From assembly GCF_000373245.1 (NCBI RefSeq), contig NZ_KB890750.1, forward strand, positions 362,930 through 426,929: a DNA stretch of 64,000 nucleotides, written 5' to 3'. Shown here one piece after another: positions 9,238 through 18,234 of this stretch. Under the pieces are notes generated by a model. That model did no database searches, was not told the DNA's origin, and saw nothing but the letters and a program-made list of their open reading frames with translations. The number at the start of each line of letters is the position of its first letter. The stretch's first letter is position 1. The DNA comes from Echinicola pacifica DSM 19836 (GTDB taxonomy: Bacteria > Bacteroidota > Bacteroidia > Cytophagales > Cyclobacteriaceae). The translations under genes and the position numbers were made by a program.

Positions 9238-9885
9238 ATGAAAAACATCATAGCCTATTCAATGATCATCCTCCTTCTGGCCAGCTGCGCCAGCTGGAAC
9301 AATCAACAAAAAGGAACCGCAATAGGCGCTGCAGGTGGTGCCGCAGCCGGAGCTGCAGTATCTAAAGGGAGCATTTGGGGCATCCTAGCCGGTGCCGCGA
9401 TAGGTGGTGCCGCAGGAAACCTGATTGGCAAAAAGATGGATAAGCAAGCCCAGGAGCTACAGCAGGCCATTCCTACCGCCGAGGTAAATAGAGTGGATGA
9501 AGGCATTAACGTGACCTTTGACGCCAGCTTAGCTTTCAAAATCAACTCTGCCACCCTTAGCGACTCCTATAAAGAAGACCTGATCAGTGCCGCTCAGGTA
9601 TTTGGGAAATATCCTGATACCAATATCCTGATAGAAGGCCATACTGATGATACCGGATCAGAGGATTTTAATATGCAGCTTTCAGAAAAAAGAGCCAAAG
9701 CTGTATCGAGTTTTCTGGTATCCCAGGGCGTGGACCCAAACCGTCTCACCAACAAATGGTACGGAGAAACTCAACCTAAATATGCGAATGACAGTGAGGA
9801 AAACCGCTCCAAAAACAGACGAGTGGAGATGGCTATCTACGCCAATGAAGACATGAAGCAGGATGCCAAAACAGGCGACCTTTAA
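9238..9885 (+). CDS. OmpA-family lipoprotein with glycine-zipper segment
   Basis: The 215-residue protein starts with a lipoprotein signal peptide (lipobox LLASC, lipidated Cys17). A glycine/alanine-rich zipper segment covers about residues 25-65 (GAAGGAAAGAAVSKGSIWGILAGAAIGGAAGN). It ends in an OmpA C-terminal peptidoglycan-binding domain (about 85-205) with the diagnostic IEGHTDDTGSEDFNMQLSEKRA motif and NRRVEM end. The layout matches YiaD-type proteins that anchor the outer membrane to peptidoglycan. The 16-bp gap to the next gene suggests co-expression with the beta-barrel protein. Confidence 0.9.
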   Translation: MKNIIAYSMIILLLASCASWNNQQKGTAIGAAGGAAAGAAVSKGSIWGILAGAAIGGAAGNLIGKKMDKQAQELQQAIPTAEVNRVDEGINVTFDASLAFKINSATLSDSYKEDLISAAQVFGKYPDTNILIEGHTDDTGSEDFNMQLSEKRAKAVSSFLVSQGVDPNRLTNKWYGETQPKYANDSEENRSKNRRVEMAIYANEDMKQDAKTGDL

Positions 9886-9901
9886 GAACCATAATGATTA
9901 A

Positions 9902-10639
9902 ATGAAAAATAAATTAATAGTATTTTCAGTTTTTACCCTGGCCATGCTCCTTAGTCATATGCCAGCAGCTCATTCTCAAGTATTGATTTCCTTGATACTG
10001 GGTGATGATTTAAATTCAGATAAAATAGAATTTGGTCTTGATGGGGGCATCGCATTTACCAATATGAATGGGCTTCCTACCAGCGATTTTGCGAATTCCC
10101 TTCATCTTGGATTCTATTTCGACATCAAAATGAAGGAGAATTGGCAATTGCATACAGGCGTGATTGTAAAATCCACCATGGGAGCAACGGGACTCCCCTC
10201 CTATACCCTAGGGGACGAAAATCTGGACCTTCTTCTCGCAGATGCAGAGGTAAGGAGAAACTTAAGCTATTTCAGCATTCCGGCCCTCGCGAAATACCAT
10301 TTCCCGAACAGCCACTTCTTTGTAGAAGCCGGCCCTCAGCTAGGTCTTAGGTATAAGGCCGTGGATCAGTTTACAGGAAGTATCCTGGACAAGGATGACC
10401 TTGAATATAATAATAAGATTGGCGATGACTATAAGAGATTTGATCTGGGAATCACCTCTGGAGTCGGATATCGGCTCATGCACGGCCATGGGATGAATAT
10501 TGGAATGAGATATTATCTAGGGCTAATGAATATCGCTAAGTCCGGAGAATCCCTCAAAAACAACGCAATCTACCTTTATGTAGGCATCCCTATTGGAGCT
10601 GGAAAAGCCGAAGAAAAACGCAGTAAAAAAACTAATTAA
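9902..10639 (+). CDS. Outer-membrane beta-barrel protein (porin family)
   Basis: The 245-residue product has a signal peptide (ending AAHSQ) and alternating amphipathic strands typical of the OMP_b-brl_2 type of Bacteroidetes barrels, such as FGLDGGIAFTNMNG, YHFPNSHFFVEAGPQLGLRY and GVGYRLMHGHGMNIGMRYYLGL. It follows the OmpA lipoprotein by 16 bp. Function beyond an outer-membrane barrel cannot be given. Confidence 0.75.
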   Translation: MKNKLIVFSVFTLAMLLSHMPAAHSQVLISLILGDDLNSDKIEFGLDGGIAFTNMNGLPTSDFANSLHLGFYFDIKMKENWQLHTGVIVKSTMGATGLPSYTLGDENLDLLLADAEVRRNLSYFSIPALAKYHFPNSHFFVEAGPQLGLRYKAVDQFTGSILDKDDLEYNNKIGDDYKRFDLGITSGVGYRLMHGHGMNIGMRYYLGLMNIAKSGESLKNNAIYLYVGIPIGAGKAEEKRSKKTN

Positions 10640-10679
10640 TAAATATTTGAACCAATATATACTTAACTCAACAATCAGA

Positions 10680-11729
10680 ATGCAATCTGTAATAAAATTA
10701 ATCGGTGTGGTGGCTTTAGCCATTGTCCTTCTTCCTCTTCACAGTATGGGTCAGGGGAAGGATCGGTCCGATATCCCTGCGTATAAGCCATATTATGATA
10801 GTCTGAAGAGTATGGACTATCCATTTACCCTTCCTATATGGGGGAAGCAAGCTTATAAAAGAGGCTATGATATCCCCTTGGCTTATGGATTAAGTGCTAT
10901 TTATTTTACCCAGCGTCAGGAAATCCTTATGGAGAAAATACTTCTGGGATTTAATGGTAGCCCTCAGGCCGATTTTAGCGATTTCATCCAATTTGGTCCC
11001 ACCATCGGTACCACCAATGCCTATACCTTCCGGCCAGATATTTGGGTGATGCCTTTCTTAAATCTTTACGGGATCATAGGTATGGGAACTACCGAAACAC
11101 AGGTAAATCTTAACGCTCCTATTAATCTTCAGACCACCCAGCGATTCAATGTAAACTCCTATGGGCTGGGGATGACCCTTGCTGGTTCACTGGGGCCGGT
11201 ATGGCTGACCTGGGATAATAACTATAACTTCGCCAATATTGAAGTGGTGGTGGAGCCTGTTCCGGCTTTCAATAGTGGAATTAGAGTGGGCCACACCATG
11301 CTCAACGCGACTAACCCAGAAAAATCCTTATCTGCCTGGGTTGGGGTGTTTTACCAAAACATCTCTAATGATACCCGTGGAAATATCAAGGTCGAGGAAA
11401 TTTTCCCGGGAATAGGTCAGGGAATTATCATCGATGACCTCAGAACCTGGGCAGATGACTTGCCAATCGCCCAAAGGGTAATCGCCAATCAGATTATCGA
11501 TAAAATAGAGGATATCAGCAATGGCATCGATGTGGAAGATGCCACTATCGATTATACCCTGGACAAAAAGGTGGCAGCGCCATTTAATATCGTCCTGGGC
11601 TCCCAATATCAGTTTAATAAACGCATTATGCTTCGTACTGAACTAGGGGTCTTTGGTAAAAGAAGCCAGTTTTTACTCAACCTAAATTACCGCTTTGCCG
11701 GGTTTAGAAAAGGATATAAAATCTTCTAA
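10680..11729 (+). CDS. Probable outer-membrane protein of unknown function
   Basis: The frame extends upstream to 10593 and would overlap the preceding gene, but the ATG at 10680 starts a clear signal peptide (VIKLIGVVALAIVLLPLHSMGQG), so I use it (349 residues). The body contains many amphipathic strands (YGLGMTLAGSLGPVWLTWDNNYNF, FNIVLGSQYQFNKRIMLRTELGVFG) and ends in FLLNLNYRFAGFRKGYKIF, with the alternating pattern of a barrel's last strands. I do not recognise a named family. A helical insert around residues 250-290 is unusual for a plain barrel. Confidence 0.6.
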   Translation: MQSVIKLIGVVALAIVLLPLHSMGQGKDRSDIPAYKPYYDSLKSMDYPFTLPIWGKQAYKRGYDIPLAYGLSAIYFTQRQEILMEKILLGFNGSPQADFSDFIQFGPTIGTTNAYTFRPDIWVMPFLNLYGIIGMGTTETQVNLNAPINLQTTQRFNVNSYGLGMTLAGSLGPVWLTWDNNYNFANIEVVVEPVPAFNSGIRVGHTMLNATNPEKSLSAWVGVFYQNISNDTRGNIKVEEIFPGIGQGIIIDDLRTWADDLPIAQRVIANQIIDKIEDISNGIDVEDATIDYTLDKKVAAPFNIVLGSQYQFNKRIMLRTELGVFGKRSQFLLNLNYRFAGFRKGYKIF

Positions 11730-11793
11730 GGCTTAATCACAATTAGACTAAGCCATTAATTGAAATTATGTTTAAATATTAAATTTTACGCTA

Positions 11794-12816
11794 TTGAAAA
11801 AGTTATTTACTTTATTGTTATTGGTTTTTGCGGCTTCGCAGCTAGCGCATGCATCAGTCGACGTAAGGGACTCTTTGGTATTTAAAAACAACAATATCAT
11901 TGTAGGAGAAATCAAATCCATGGACCGTGGGGTCATCACCATTGAAACGGATTATAGTGATACAGACTTCAAGATCTCCTGGCAGGATGTATTGGAAATC
12001 TATTCCGACCAAAACTATCTTATCACCCTTACCTCAGGTGAAAGACATAATGGCTCATTTTCCACAGATTCACCAAAAAATATTATCATCAGGAGAACGG
12101 AAGGTGGAACTATGGATGTAAAAGTCAATGAGATCGTTTATTTCAAAACCTATGAAAATGATATCTGGAGCAGGCTCTCTGCCTCAGTAGATTTCAGCTA
12201 TAGCTTTACCAAAGCCAATAATTACGTCCAGACAGGTATCCGAAGTTCTGTGGGCTATGTCGCCAGCAGCTGGTCTGCCAGTGGTAATTATAACCTTATC
12301 CGCTCTAATCAGGACGATGTGGAACCCACCAGACGTGAAGATGGTGGCCTGAACTATAAGAAATTCCTACCAAAGGACTTCTATTTACCAGTCAACTATT
12401 CCTTCCTCTCCAATACGGAGCAGTTGATCGATCTAAGAAGTACCTTCTCTGCGGGTATTGGTAAATACATCATCCACACTAATGACTCCTATTTTGGGGT
12501 AGAAAGTGGTTTCTCCTATGTGAATGAAATCTATACCACCGAAGACCCAAAGAAAAACAGTTTGGAAGGCTATGTAGGTGCCGAACTTAACCTATATGAT
12601 ATCGGTGACCTAAACCTCCTCACTCGTGCCACAATATATCCTGGGATCACGGAAAAGGGTCGTTGGAGATTTGATTATAATATTGATACCAAATACGACT
12701 TACCCTGGGACCTATATGTCAAAGTAGGCTTTACCCTCAACTTTGATAACCAACCCGTAACTGGTGCCACACGCGCCGATTACGTTTTTCAAACAGGGAT
12801 AGGCTGGGAACTATAA
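11794..12816 (+). CDS. DUF481 family outer-membrane protein
   Basis: The gene starts with TTG at 11794, supported by the signal peptide it opens (KKLFTLLLLVFAASQLAHA); no in-frame ATG precedes it closely. The 340-residue product has an N-terminal periplasmic part (about 20-120) with an SM-like KNNNIIVGEIKSMDRGVITIETDY segment. It is followed by a DUF481 barrel of about 200 residues ending YVFQTGIGWEL. DUF481 proteins are predicted barrels of unknown substrate. It is the last gene of the envelope run and is followed by a strong terminator. Confidence 0.8.
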   Translation: MKKLFTLLLLVFAASQLAHASVDVRDSLVFKNNNIIVGEIKSMDRGVITIETDYSDTDFKISWQDVLEIYSDQNYLITLTSGERHNGSFSTDSPKNIIIRRTEGGTMDVKVNEIVYFKTYENDIWSRLSASVDFSYSFTKANNYVQTGIRSSVGYVASSWSASGNYNLIRSNQDDVEPTRREDGGLNYKKFLPKDFYLPVNYSFLSNTEQLIDLRSTFSAGIGKYIIHTNDSYFGVESGFSYVNEIYTTEDPKKNSLEGYVGAELNLYDIGDLNLLTRATIYPGITEKGRWRFDYNIDTKYDLPWDLYVKVGFTLNFDNQPVTGATRADYVFQTGIGWEL

Positions 12817-12833
12817 TTTCCCAGCCCATAATT

Positions 12834-12873
12834 TAAAAAAGCGGTGCTATCTTTCGATACCACCGCTTTTTTT
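12834..12873 (+). terminator. Rho-independent terminator after DUF481 gene
   Basis: The stem GCGGTG / CACCGC with additional TATC / GATA pairing is flanked by runs of A and T. The remaining 255 bases up to the next gene show no further recognised feature. Confidence 0.85.
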
Positions 12874-13128
12874 ATTAACAGCTTTTTAATTAATTCAAGT
12901 CTCCTTAATTGAAGATCATCCGAATATCCTGCCAAATTATCGTTGGCATTTACTTATTTTTACTCATTAATAAATCAGCTAAAACAGGATTATTAGAAGA
13001 ATAATATTCAGAAAAAGAATGGTTTTCACACAATAATCAAAAATTTCCAAGTCTAAAACATGCTTTTGGCACATACATTGTTTAATACTACCCGAAATCT
13101 AAACACTAAATTTTAACTAATCGAAATT

Positions 13129-13347
13129 ATGAAAAAGGTACTAGCATTATTCGCTGTTGCAGGGATGCTTTCTTTATATTCCTGTGGAAATGACAAAAAT
13201 GACGACGTAGAAGATACAATGGAAAACGCAGGTGATGCTATCGAGGATGGCATGGAAGACACTGGCGATGCCATTGACGATGCTGCAGATGATGTAGAAA
13301 GAAAAGCAAATGAAACTTCTGAGGAAATCGAAGAAGGCGTAAACTAA
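13129..13347 (+). CDS. Small acidic lipoprotein
   Basis: This 72-residue protein has a lipoprotein signal (lipobox LYSC, Cys19) and a mature part of only about 53 residues. The mature part is very rich in Asp and Glu, with an 11-residue-like pattern (DTMENAGDAIEDGMEDTGDAIDD) that reads as an amphipathic helix. Small acidic helical lipoproteins are common in Bacteroidetes and are usually expressed as single genes; no function is established. It has its own terminator directly downstream and about 310 bp of leader upstream. Confidence 0.75.
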   Translation: MKKVLALFAVAGMLSLYSCGNDKNDDVEDTMENAGDAIEDGMEDTGDAIDDAADDVERKANETSEEIEEGVN

Positions 13348-13370
13348 GCATTAGCTACACCAACTTTTAA

Positions 13371-13402
13371 AAAAAGATGCCTGGATCCAGGCATCTTTTT
13401 TT
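13371..13402 (+). terminator. Rho-independent terminator after small lipoprotein
   Basis: A near-perfect hairpin AAAAAGATGCCTGG / CCAGGCATCTTTTT ends in nine or more T residues. Its A-run on the other side could let it work in both directions. Confidence 0.85.
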
Positions 13403-13621
13403 TTGCTATAGCCCGCTTATCCTACGATTAATGGCCTATGGCCCCTATTTTTTTATTTAATAGTTCTCTATTTTTTTAAACCAATACATCGGCCAATCAA
13501 AGTTTCACTTTTTATCAACTACCTCTTCGCCCATTCCTGCTAAAGCATTTCTTACTTTCTCCCATGTTCCTTCATGGCCAGCGATTAATAAAATATCCAC
13601 TCAATCTATGGACTATTAAGC

Positions 13622-14944
13622 TTATTCCAATGCTAAGTTTGTCAATTTGACCACGACGGGGTTATTCCATTTTCGGTCATTATAAATGCGTTGAGAGCGG
13701 GTAACGGATATTTCTGTCCCTTCCATGGTAGGTGTGAAAAATGGGCCGGGGTCTGCTTCTTTATTGTATTCGAGTACTTCTCCATTATGGCCCAATACTG
13801 AAATCTGACTTTCGGAACTAGTTTCAAAGCCCTTTAAAGTGAATACTTTTCGATCTCCGAATTTCCACTGATCTTCGTCAATAAGGATATAAAGTGTTTT
13901 TTGATCCCGGGAGGTGAGAAACCACATATTATCCTGTCGGATCTTATTATGATGAGGAATGGTATGTTCCATGGCTTCTTTATTGATAAACATCCACAAG
14001 GACATTTCATTCAATACTGCCATTTGCTCAGGAGGGAAATTCCCTAAAGCATCCGGACCAAAGTTCAATAAGAAGTTACCTCCCTTTGCTTTTATTTCTA
14101 TCAATTTGAGAATAGCGTCTTTTGCTGACTTATACCTCTCATTGGTTGGGCGATATTGCCATTGGTTCCCAAGGGTATAACAGGCTTCCCAGGGGCTTGG
14201 TATAGCCATTTCTGGTAGCTTTTGTTCTGGTGTGGTGATAGCGCCCCGAGTGACGACCACCTCAGGATCTATGTCCCAGCATACCTTGGCCAGCTCAGTT
14301 TGGCCATAGGGGTCAAGGCCATCCAAAAATACAATATCGATTTTACCATACTGAGTCATCAGCTCACTCATCTGCTCTTTGATATAGGCGGTCAGCGCTG
14401 GATTATGACTCGGCCAGGCCTCATCCCGCACCCTACTGATGAGCGTTCCTTGGTTATAGAGAAAATAGAAATCGTCCGGCGAAAAATATATCCCTACTGC
14501 CAGCCCAGCTTTACGGCATTCTTCCACGATCATGCTGGTCACATCCTTACCATAAGGACTGTTCATTATCCCAAAATCGGTGGTTTTGGTATCATACATA
14601 CAGTAGCCGTTATGATGCTTAGCCGTAAATACAATGTATTTCATGCCGGCTAGCTTAGCTGCATTTACCCATTCTTTAGGATCGAAATTTTCTGGGTTAA
14701 AGGTCTTGGGCAGCTCCTTGGTATATCGGTTCAAATAATCCTCCGATGCCCCCACCATACTATGACTAATGACCATCCCAAGCTGTACATCCATACTCCA
14801 ATGGATAAACATCCCAAAGCCAAGAGAGGTGAACCATTCCTGGCGGTCCGGTTTATTGAGATTTAAAAGCTCCTGCTCCTGAGCAAATCCATTGTGAATA
14901 ATCAGCAAGGGAAAGATGAAAAGGATAAACCTCTTTCTAAACAT
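13622..14944 (-). CDS. Alpha-L-fucosidase, GH29
   Basis: The product (440 residues from the ATG at 14944) is a secreted glycoside hydrolase family 29 enzyme. It carries the family signatures FGMFIHWS, FTAKHHNGYCMYDTKTTDF and IDIVFLDG, in which the Asp (about D208) corresponds to the catalytic nucleophile. It would cleave terminal alpha-L-fucose from glycans in the periplasm or at the surface. I prefer 14944 because it gives a compact signal peptide (MFRKRFILFIFPLLIIHNGFAQ); the frame also has ATGs at 14971 and 14980. The general acid/base residue cannot be fixed by eye. It stands alone, not beside a SusCD pair. Confidence 0.9.
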   Translation of the reverse strand: MFRKRFILFIFPLLIIHNGFAQEQELLNLNKPDRQEWFTSLGFGMFIHWSMDVQLGMVISHSMVGASEDYLNRYTKELPKTFNPENFDPKEWVNAAKLAGMKYIVFTAKHHNGYCMYDTKTTDFGIMNSPYGKDVTSMIVEECRKAGLAVGIYFSPDDFYFLYNQGTLISRVRDEAWPSHNPALTAYIKEQMSELMTQYGKIDIVFLDGLDPYGQTELAKVCWDIDPEVVVTRGAITTPEQKLPEMAIPSPWEACYTLGNQWQYRPTNERYKSAKDAILKLIEIKAKGGNFLLNFGPDALGNFPPEQMAVLNEMSLWMFINKEAMEHTIPHHNKIRQDNMWFLTSRDQKTLYILIDEDQWKFGDRKVFTLKGFETSSESQISVLGHNGEVLEYNKEADPGPFFTPTMEGTEISVTRSQRIYNDRKWNNPVVVKLTNLALE

Positions 14945-15634
14945 CTTTATGCTGGAATAACAACTCTTCATAGTTCTCATTTAGGTTATTTTGAAAGTAT
15001 ATTTTTGTAATAAGTCAAGACAAAAACGAGTGGGTATAAAAATCATTTCTAAAAACCCCAGCACCTCATCATTAGCGCTAGTTGATCTATTTAAGGCTGA
15101 TGTAAAATTTCTGTGGCCACTTCTGCTAAATAATATAGAGAATAAAATGGGTTAATTCAAAAGTTATTCAAAACCCTCCATCTTTAATAAGACTTTTGTA
15201 GGATCATTACTGGTAGAAAAGGGAATTAAAAAGGACTTAAATGGGATGATCCCATTCTCCATAAAAAGAAACACTTTAAGAATGGCTCAGCATTTTCACT
15301 AGCTAGCGGGCTGGGTAAGCCTTATATTTATAACCTGTTCTCAGGACTTACGGATTTACAATATAATTGGCTGCCAAGCTACTTTTTTAGTAAATGAACA
15401 TAAATAATATAAGGAGCAAGCCGAAAAAATAAGGACAAAAGTTCTAAATTGGAATACTCAATTCTGGTAGAAAAATATGAGTAACCCTATAATAATTACT
15501 TTTTATAGGGTAATTATTCAAAAAGTCAATTATTTTTTTAAAATATTTCAACAATAAACCACAGAAATCCCTTACCTTCTATTTTAAGATTATAGCATAA
15601 AGCCATTCCCAATTTACCATTTCAATAAAATAAA
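14945..15634. other. AT-rich intergenic region between divergent genes
   Basis: This region of about 690 bases separates the leftward fucosidase gene from the rightward AraC gene. No gene is supported. A short inverted repeat AATGGGAT-G-ATCCCATT lies at 15240-15256 and might be an operator, but nothing else supports that. Confidence 0.4.
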
Positions 15635-16504
15635 ATGATTTTTAGAGGCGATACAGGTGAATATTTCCAGATGGAGGAAATACAATGTAACAACAGTCTT
15701 GGATTAAATGAATCCATGGAGCATCCACTAAGTGTCTTATGGTTTACCGAGGATCATTGCAAGGTGACCGTGGACGCTGTTCCATATACCTTCAATAAGA
15801 ACACCTTATTATTTCTCACCGAGTTTCATAAAGTCGATATTAAGGAAGTTTATAGCATAAAATTATTAAGATTCAACAGGCCATTTTATTGTATCAAGGA
15901 CCATGACAGCGAGGTAGGCTGCAATGGGCTATTATTTTTTGGAGCCTCTCAGGTCCCTTATATAGAGATTCCTGAGGAGCGAATACGAGCCTTCTCACTG
16001 ATCTGGGAGACCATGGATATGGAAATGGTATATACGGATAACCTGCAGTTGGAAATGCTCCAGACCGTAATGAAACGCTTATTGATTTTGGCGACGCGGA
16101 TATTTAAGAAGACTCATCACCTTATGGATATCAATCCCGTAAAGATGGATTTGGTCAGGAACTTCTGTTACCTGGTAGAAAAGCATTTTAAGACGGAGCA
16201 TTCGGTGGCAGCCTATGCAGATATGCTTTTCAAATCTCCAAAAACAATTTCTAATGTCTTCCGAGATATGGGCACCAAATCACCCTTGGAGTATATTCAT
16301 GAGCGGATAATGATAGAAGCCCGCAGACATCTTCGCTATACCGATACAGGGATTTCTACCATAGGATATGACTTGGGATTTGCCGACATACAGACCTTCA
16401 GTAGATTTTTTAAGAAAAAAGAAGGGATAAGCCCTAAGGAATTTAGAGAAATGGAACCTAAGGGAAATTTTGCCAATATTATAGGAAGCTTGCATGGAAC
16501 CTAA
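15635..16504 (+). CDS. AraC-family transcriptional regulator
   Basis: The 289-residue soluble protein has an N-terminal cupin-like sensing region (about 1-150) with several cysteines, including two in FYCIKDHDSEVGCNGLLFFG, and a C-terminal AraC HTH domain (about 185-280) with ISTIGYDLGFADIQTFSRFFKKKEGISPKEF. The next gene, 51 bp downstream on the same strand, encodes a DUF417 membrane protein, followed by msrA. In E. coli the AraC-type, cysteine-sensing RclR controls the DUF417 gene rclC in response to reactive chlorine. I infer a similar role here; orthology is not shown. Confidence 0.8.
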   Translation: MIFRGDTGEYFQMEEIQCNNSLGLNESMEHPLSVLWFTEDHCKVTVDAVPYTFNKNTLLFLTEFHKVDIKEVYSIKLLRFNRPFYCIKDHDSEVGCNGLLFFGASQVPYIEIPEERIRAFSLIWETMDMEMVYTDNLQLEMLQTVMKRLLILATRIFKKTHHLMDINPVKMDLVRNFCYLVEKHFKTEHSVAAYADMLFKSPKTISNVFRDMGTKSPLEYIHERIMIEARRHLRYTDTGISTIGYDLGFADIQTFSRFFKKKEGISPKEFREMEPKGNFANIIGSLHGT

Positions 16505-16555
16505 TAACAGTAAAATTACTTTTAAATATACGATCAGCAAAAAGACCCATAAAGG

Positions 16556-16981
16556 ATGAAAAAGCAATTATTAGAAAAACTAGCCTATCTGATTGGTGTG
16601 GCAGCCTTAGTCCTTCCCTTATTATGGATAGGGATATTTAAGTTTACCCCTACAGAAGCTGCAGCCATAAAACATCTGGTGGTAAATCACTTTGCTATGG
16701 GATGGATGTACAGTGTAACCAGTGATCAGGGTGTTTCTAATATCATAGGGGTATCAGAGATCCTGGTGGCTATAGGCCTTATTCTTTCTTTTTGGAATTC
16801 CAAAATAGGGAGATATGCAGCCATGGGATCCACCATAATATTCATTACTACTTTAAGTTTCATGTTTACCACTCCAGGAGTATGGAAAACAGTGGATGGT
16901 ATATTACTCACCGATTTTTTTATTCTTAAGGATTTAGGGCTACTGGCGCTCTCCTTATGGGTTTGGGCAAAGAATAGTTAA
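16556..16981 (+). CDS. DUF417 (YkgB/RclC-like) inner-membrane protein
   Basis: The 141-residue protein has four hydrophobic segments and the family features LLWIGIFKFTPTEAAAIKHLVVNHF near the N-terminus and LKDLGLLALSLWVW at the end. DUF417 includes E. coli RclC, an inner-membrane protein needed for resistance to reactive chlorine species. The biochemical activity of the family is not known. It lies 51 bp after an AraC regulator and 192 bp before msrA, all in the same direction. Confidence 0.8.
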   Translation: MKKQLLEKLAYLIGVAALVLPLLWIGIFKFTPTEAAAIKHLVVNHFAMGWMYSVTSDQGVSNIIGVSEILVAIGLILSFWNSKIGRYAAMGSTIIFITTLSFMFTTPGVWKTVDGILLTDFFILKDLGLLALSLWVWAKNS

Positions 16982-17173
16982 CCACAGGGAATAATAGCCA
17001 AGTTAATAGGTGAATTCCCCTAACCAAATTGCTCTTACATATGGTAAATTTGTTATTATAAATGTAAAACAAATAGTACTCCTCCTTCTTTAGGACCTCA
17101 AGTAGTTATCAGGTAGTGATGGGGAATGGGCTGGAGGATGAAAAAAATAGAAACTAAAATAGAAAGGATTAAT

Positions 17174-17719
17174 ATGAATGCTACAAATGTAAATTATGCC
17201 ATTTTTGGCGGCGGTTGTTTTTGGTGTATAGAGGCGGTATTGCAGCGTATCAATGGGGTACTTACTGTGGAATCAGGTTACGCTAATGGGCATGCCAAAG
17301 AGCCGAATTATAGAGATGTCTGTAAGGGTGACTCTGGCTATGCGGAAGTGGTAAAAGTAGGCTATGACCCTGAGATAATTAGCTATGAAGACTTACTATT
17401 GATCTTTATGACTAGCCATGATCCTACCTCACTCAATCAGCAGGGAGCGGACAGAGGCACTCAATATCGCTCTGGAATATATTATGAAAATGACGCTCAA
17501 AAGGAAACCGCTGAACTGGTAGTGAAGGAATTGACCGCGCATTATTCATCAACTATCGTGACGGAAATAGAGCCACTTCGCAATTACTTCGTTGCAGAGG
17601 AATATCACCAGAACTATTATAATCAAAATTCTTCTGCTGGCTATTGCCGCGTAGTCATCGAGCCTAAGATAAATAAGCTGAGAGCTATGTTTTCAGATAA
17701 ACTTAAGAAGACGGTTTAA
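17174..17719 (+). CDS. msrA: Peptide methionine (S)-S-oxide reductase MsrA
   Basis: The product (181 residues from the ATG at 17174) reduces methionine-S-sulfoxide in proteins. It shows the MsrA active site FGGGCFWC at about residues 11-18 with the catalytic Cys in GCFW. It also has the conserved YANGHAKEPNYRDVCKGDSGYAEVV region, DPTSLNQQGADRGTQYRS, and a candidate resolving Cys in SSAGYCRVV. The frame also has ATGs at 17126 and 17138. I chose 17174 since it gives the usual short lead before the active site and has AGGA about 8 nt upstream. The protein is cytoplasmic, as there is no signal peptide. Confidence 0.9.
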   Translation: MNATNVNYAIFGGGCFWCIEAVLQRINGVLTVESGYANGHAKEPNYRDVCKGDSGYAEVVKVGYDPEIISYEDLLLIFMTSHDPTSLNQQGADRGTQYRSGIYYENDAQKETAELVVKELTAHYSSTIVTEIEPLRNYFVAEEYHQNYYNQNSSAGYCRVVIEPKINKLRAMFSDKLKKTV

Positions 17720-17774
17720 TATAGCTGAGCCTTCAAAACCCTGCTGAAAGCAAGATAAGAAATAGTCTTTTGAT

Positions 17775-17871
17775 GAGTTGGCTTGATTATGGCAGTACTA
17801 TAGCTATAGTGAAAAATAGCAAGATCGCACTATACAGGCGATCTGCTCTTAGCTGCTTTAGTAATCAACTC
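17775..17871. repeat. Nested inverted repeats between msrA and tRNA-Leu
   Basis: An outer interrupted inverted repeat (GAGTTG-4nt-GATTA at 17775-17789 against TAATCAACTC at 17862-17871) encloses a perfect 14-bp palindrome ACTATAGCTATAGT (17797-17810). It also encloses a 7-bp hairpin AGATCGC / GCGATCT (17822-17844). It may be a small structured RNA, an attenuator or a degraded mobile repeat; nothing here decides between them. Confidence 0.35.
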
Positions 17872-17961
17872 ACGATGCCATTGGGCTAGCAAGCTTGATA
17901 AATCGAACTATTAATAATGTTTACCCTAATGAATCAACGGGACTCAATTAGGGCCATAAGT

Positions 17962-17999
17962 AAAAAAAACACCTCCCTTTTGGGGAGGTGTTTTTTTTT
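17962..17999 (-). terminator. Terminator downstream of tRNA-Leu
   Basis: The hairpin CACCTCC / GGAGGTG lies between a run of eight A and a run of nine T. It ends one base from the tRNA 3' end and fits termination of the leftward tRNA transcript. The symmetry would also stop transcripts arriving from msrA. Confidence 0.85.
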
Positions 18000-18000
18000 G

Positions 18001-18081
18001 TGCGGACGAAAGGAGTCGAACCTTCACACCCTAAGGCACTGCCACCTGAAGACAGCGCGTCTACCATTTCGCCACGTCCGC
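18001..18081 (-). tRNA. tRNA-Leu(CAG)
   Basis: The minus strand folds as a class II tRNA: acceptor GCGGACG pairing with CGTCCGC, a D-arm beginning GCGAAATGGTAGACGC, and anticodon arm CTGTC-TTCAGGT-GGCAG with anticodon CAG. A long variable arm and T-arm GGTTCGACTCC follow, with discriminator A. The 3' CCA is not encoded. Confidence 0.95.
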
Positions 18082-18234
18082 TTTTCCCAGCTGATTTTGT
18101 ATCTAATGGGAGCGCAAATAAATGGACAATGATCCTATTTTGCAATGCTAACAGGAATTATTATTGCCCATTTTAGACTTCCAATTAGTATCTTATTCAG
18201 AATCAAGCACTTTAATATCCATAAATATTCAAGC

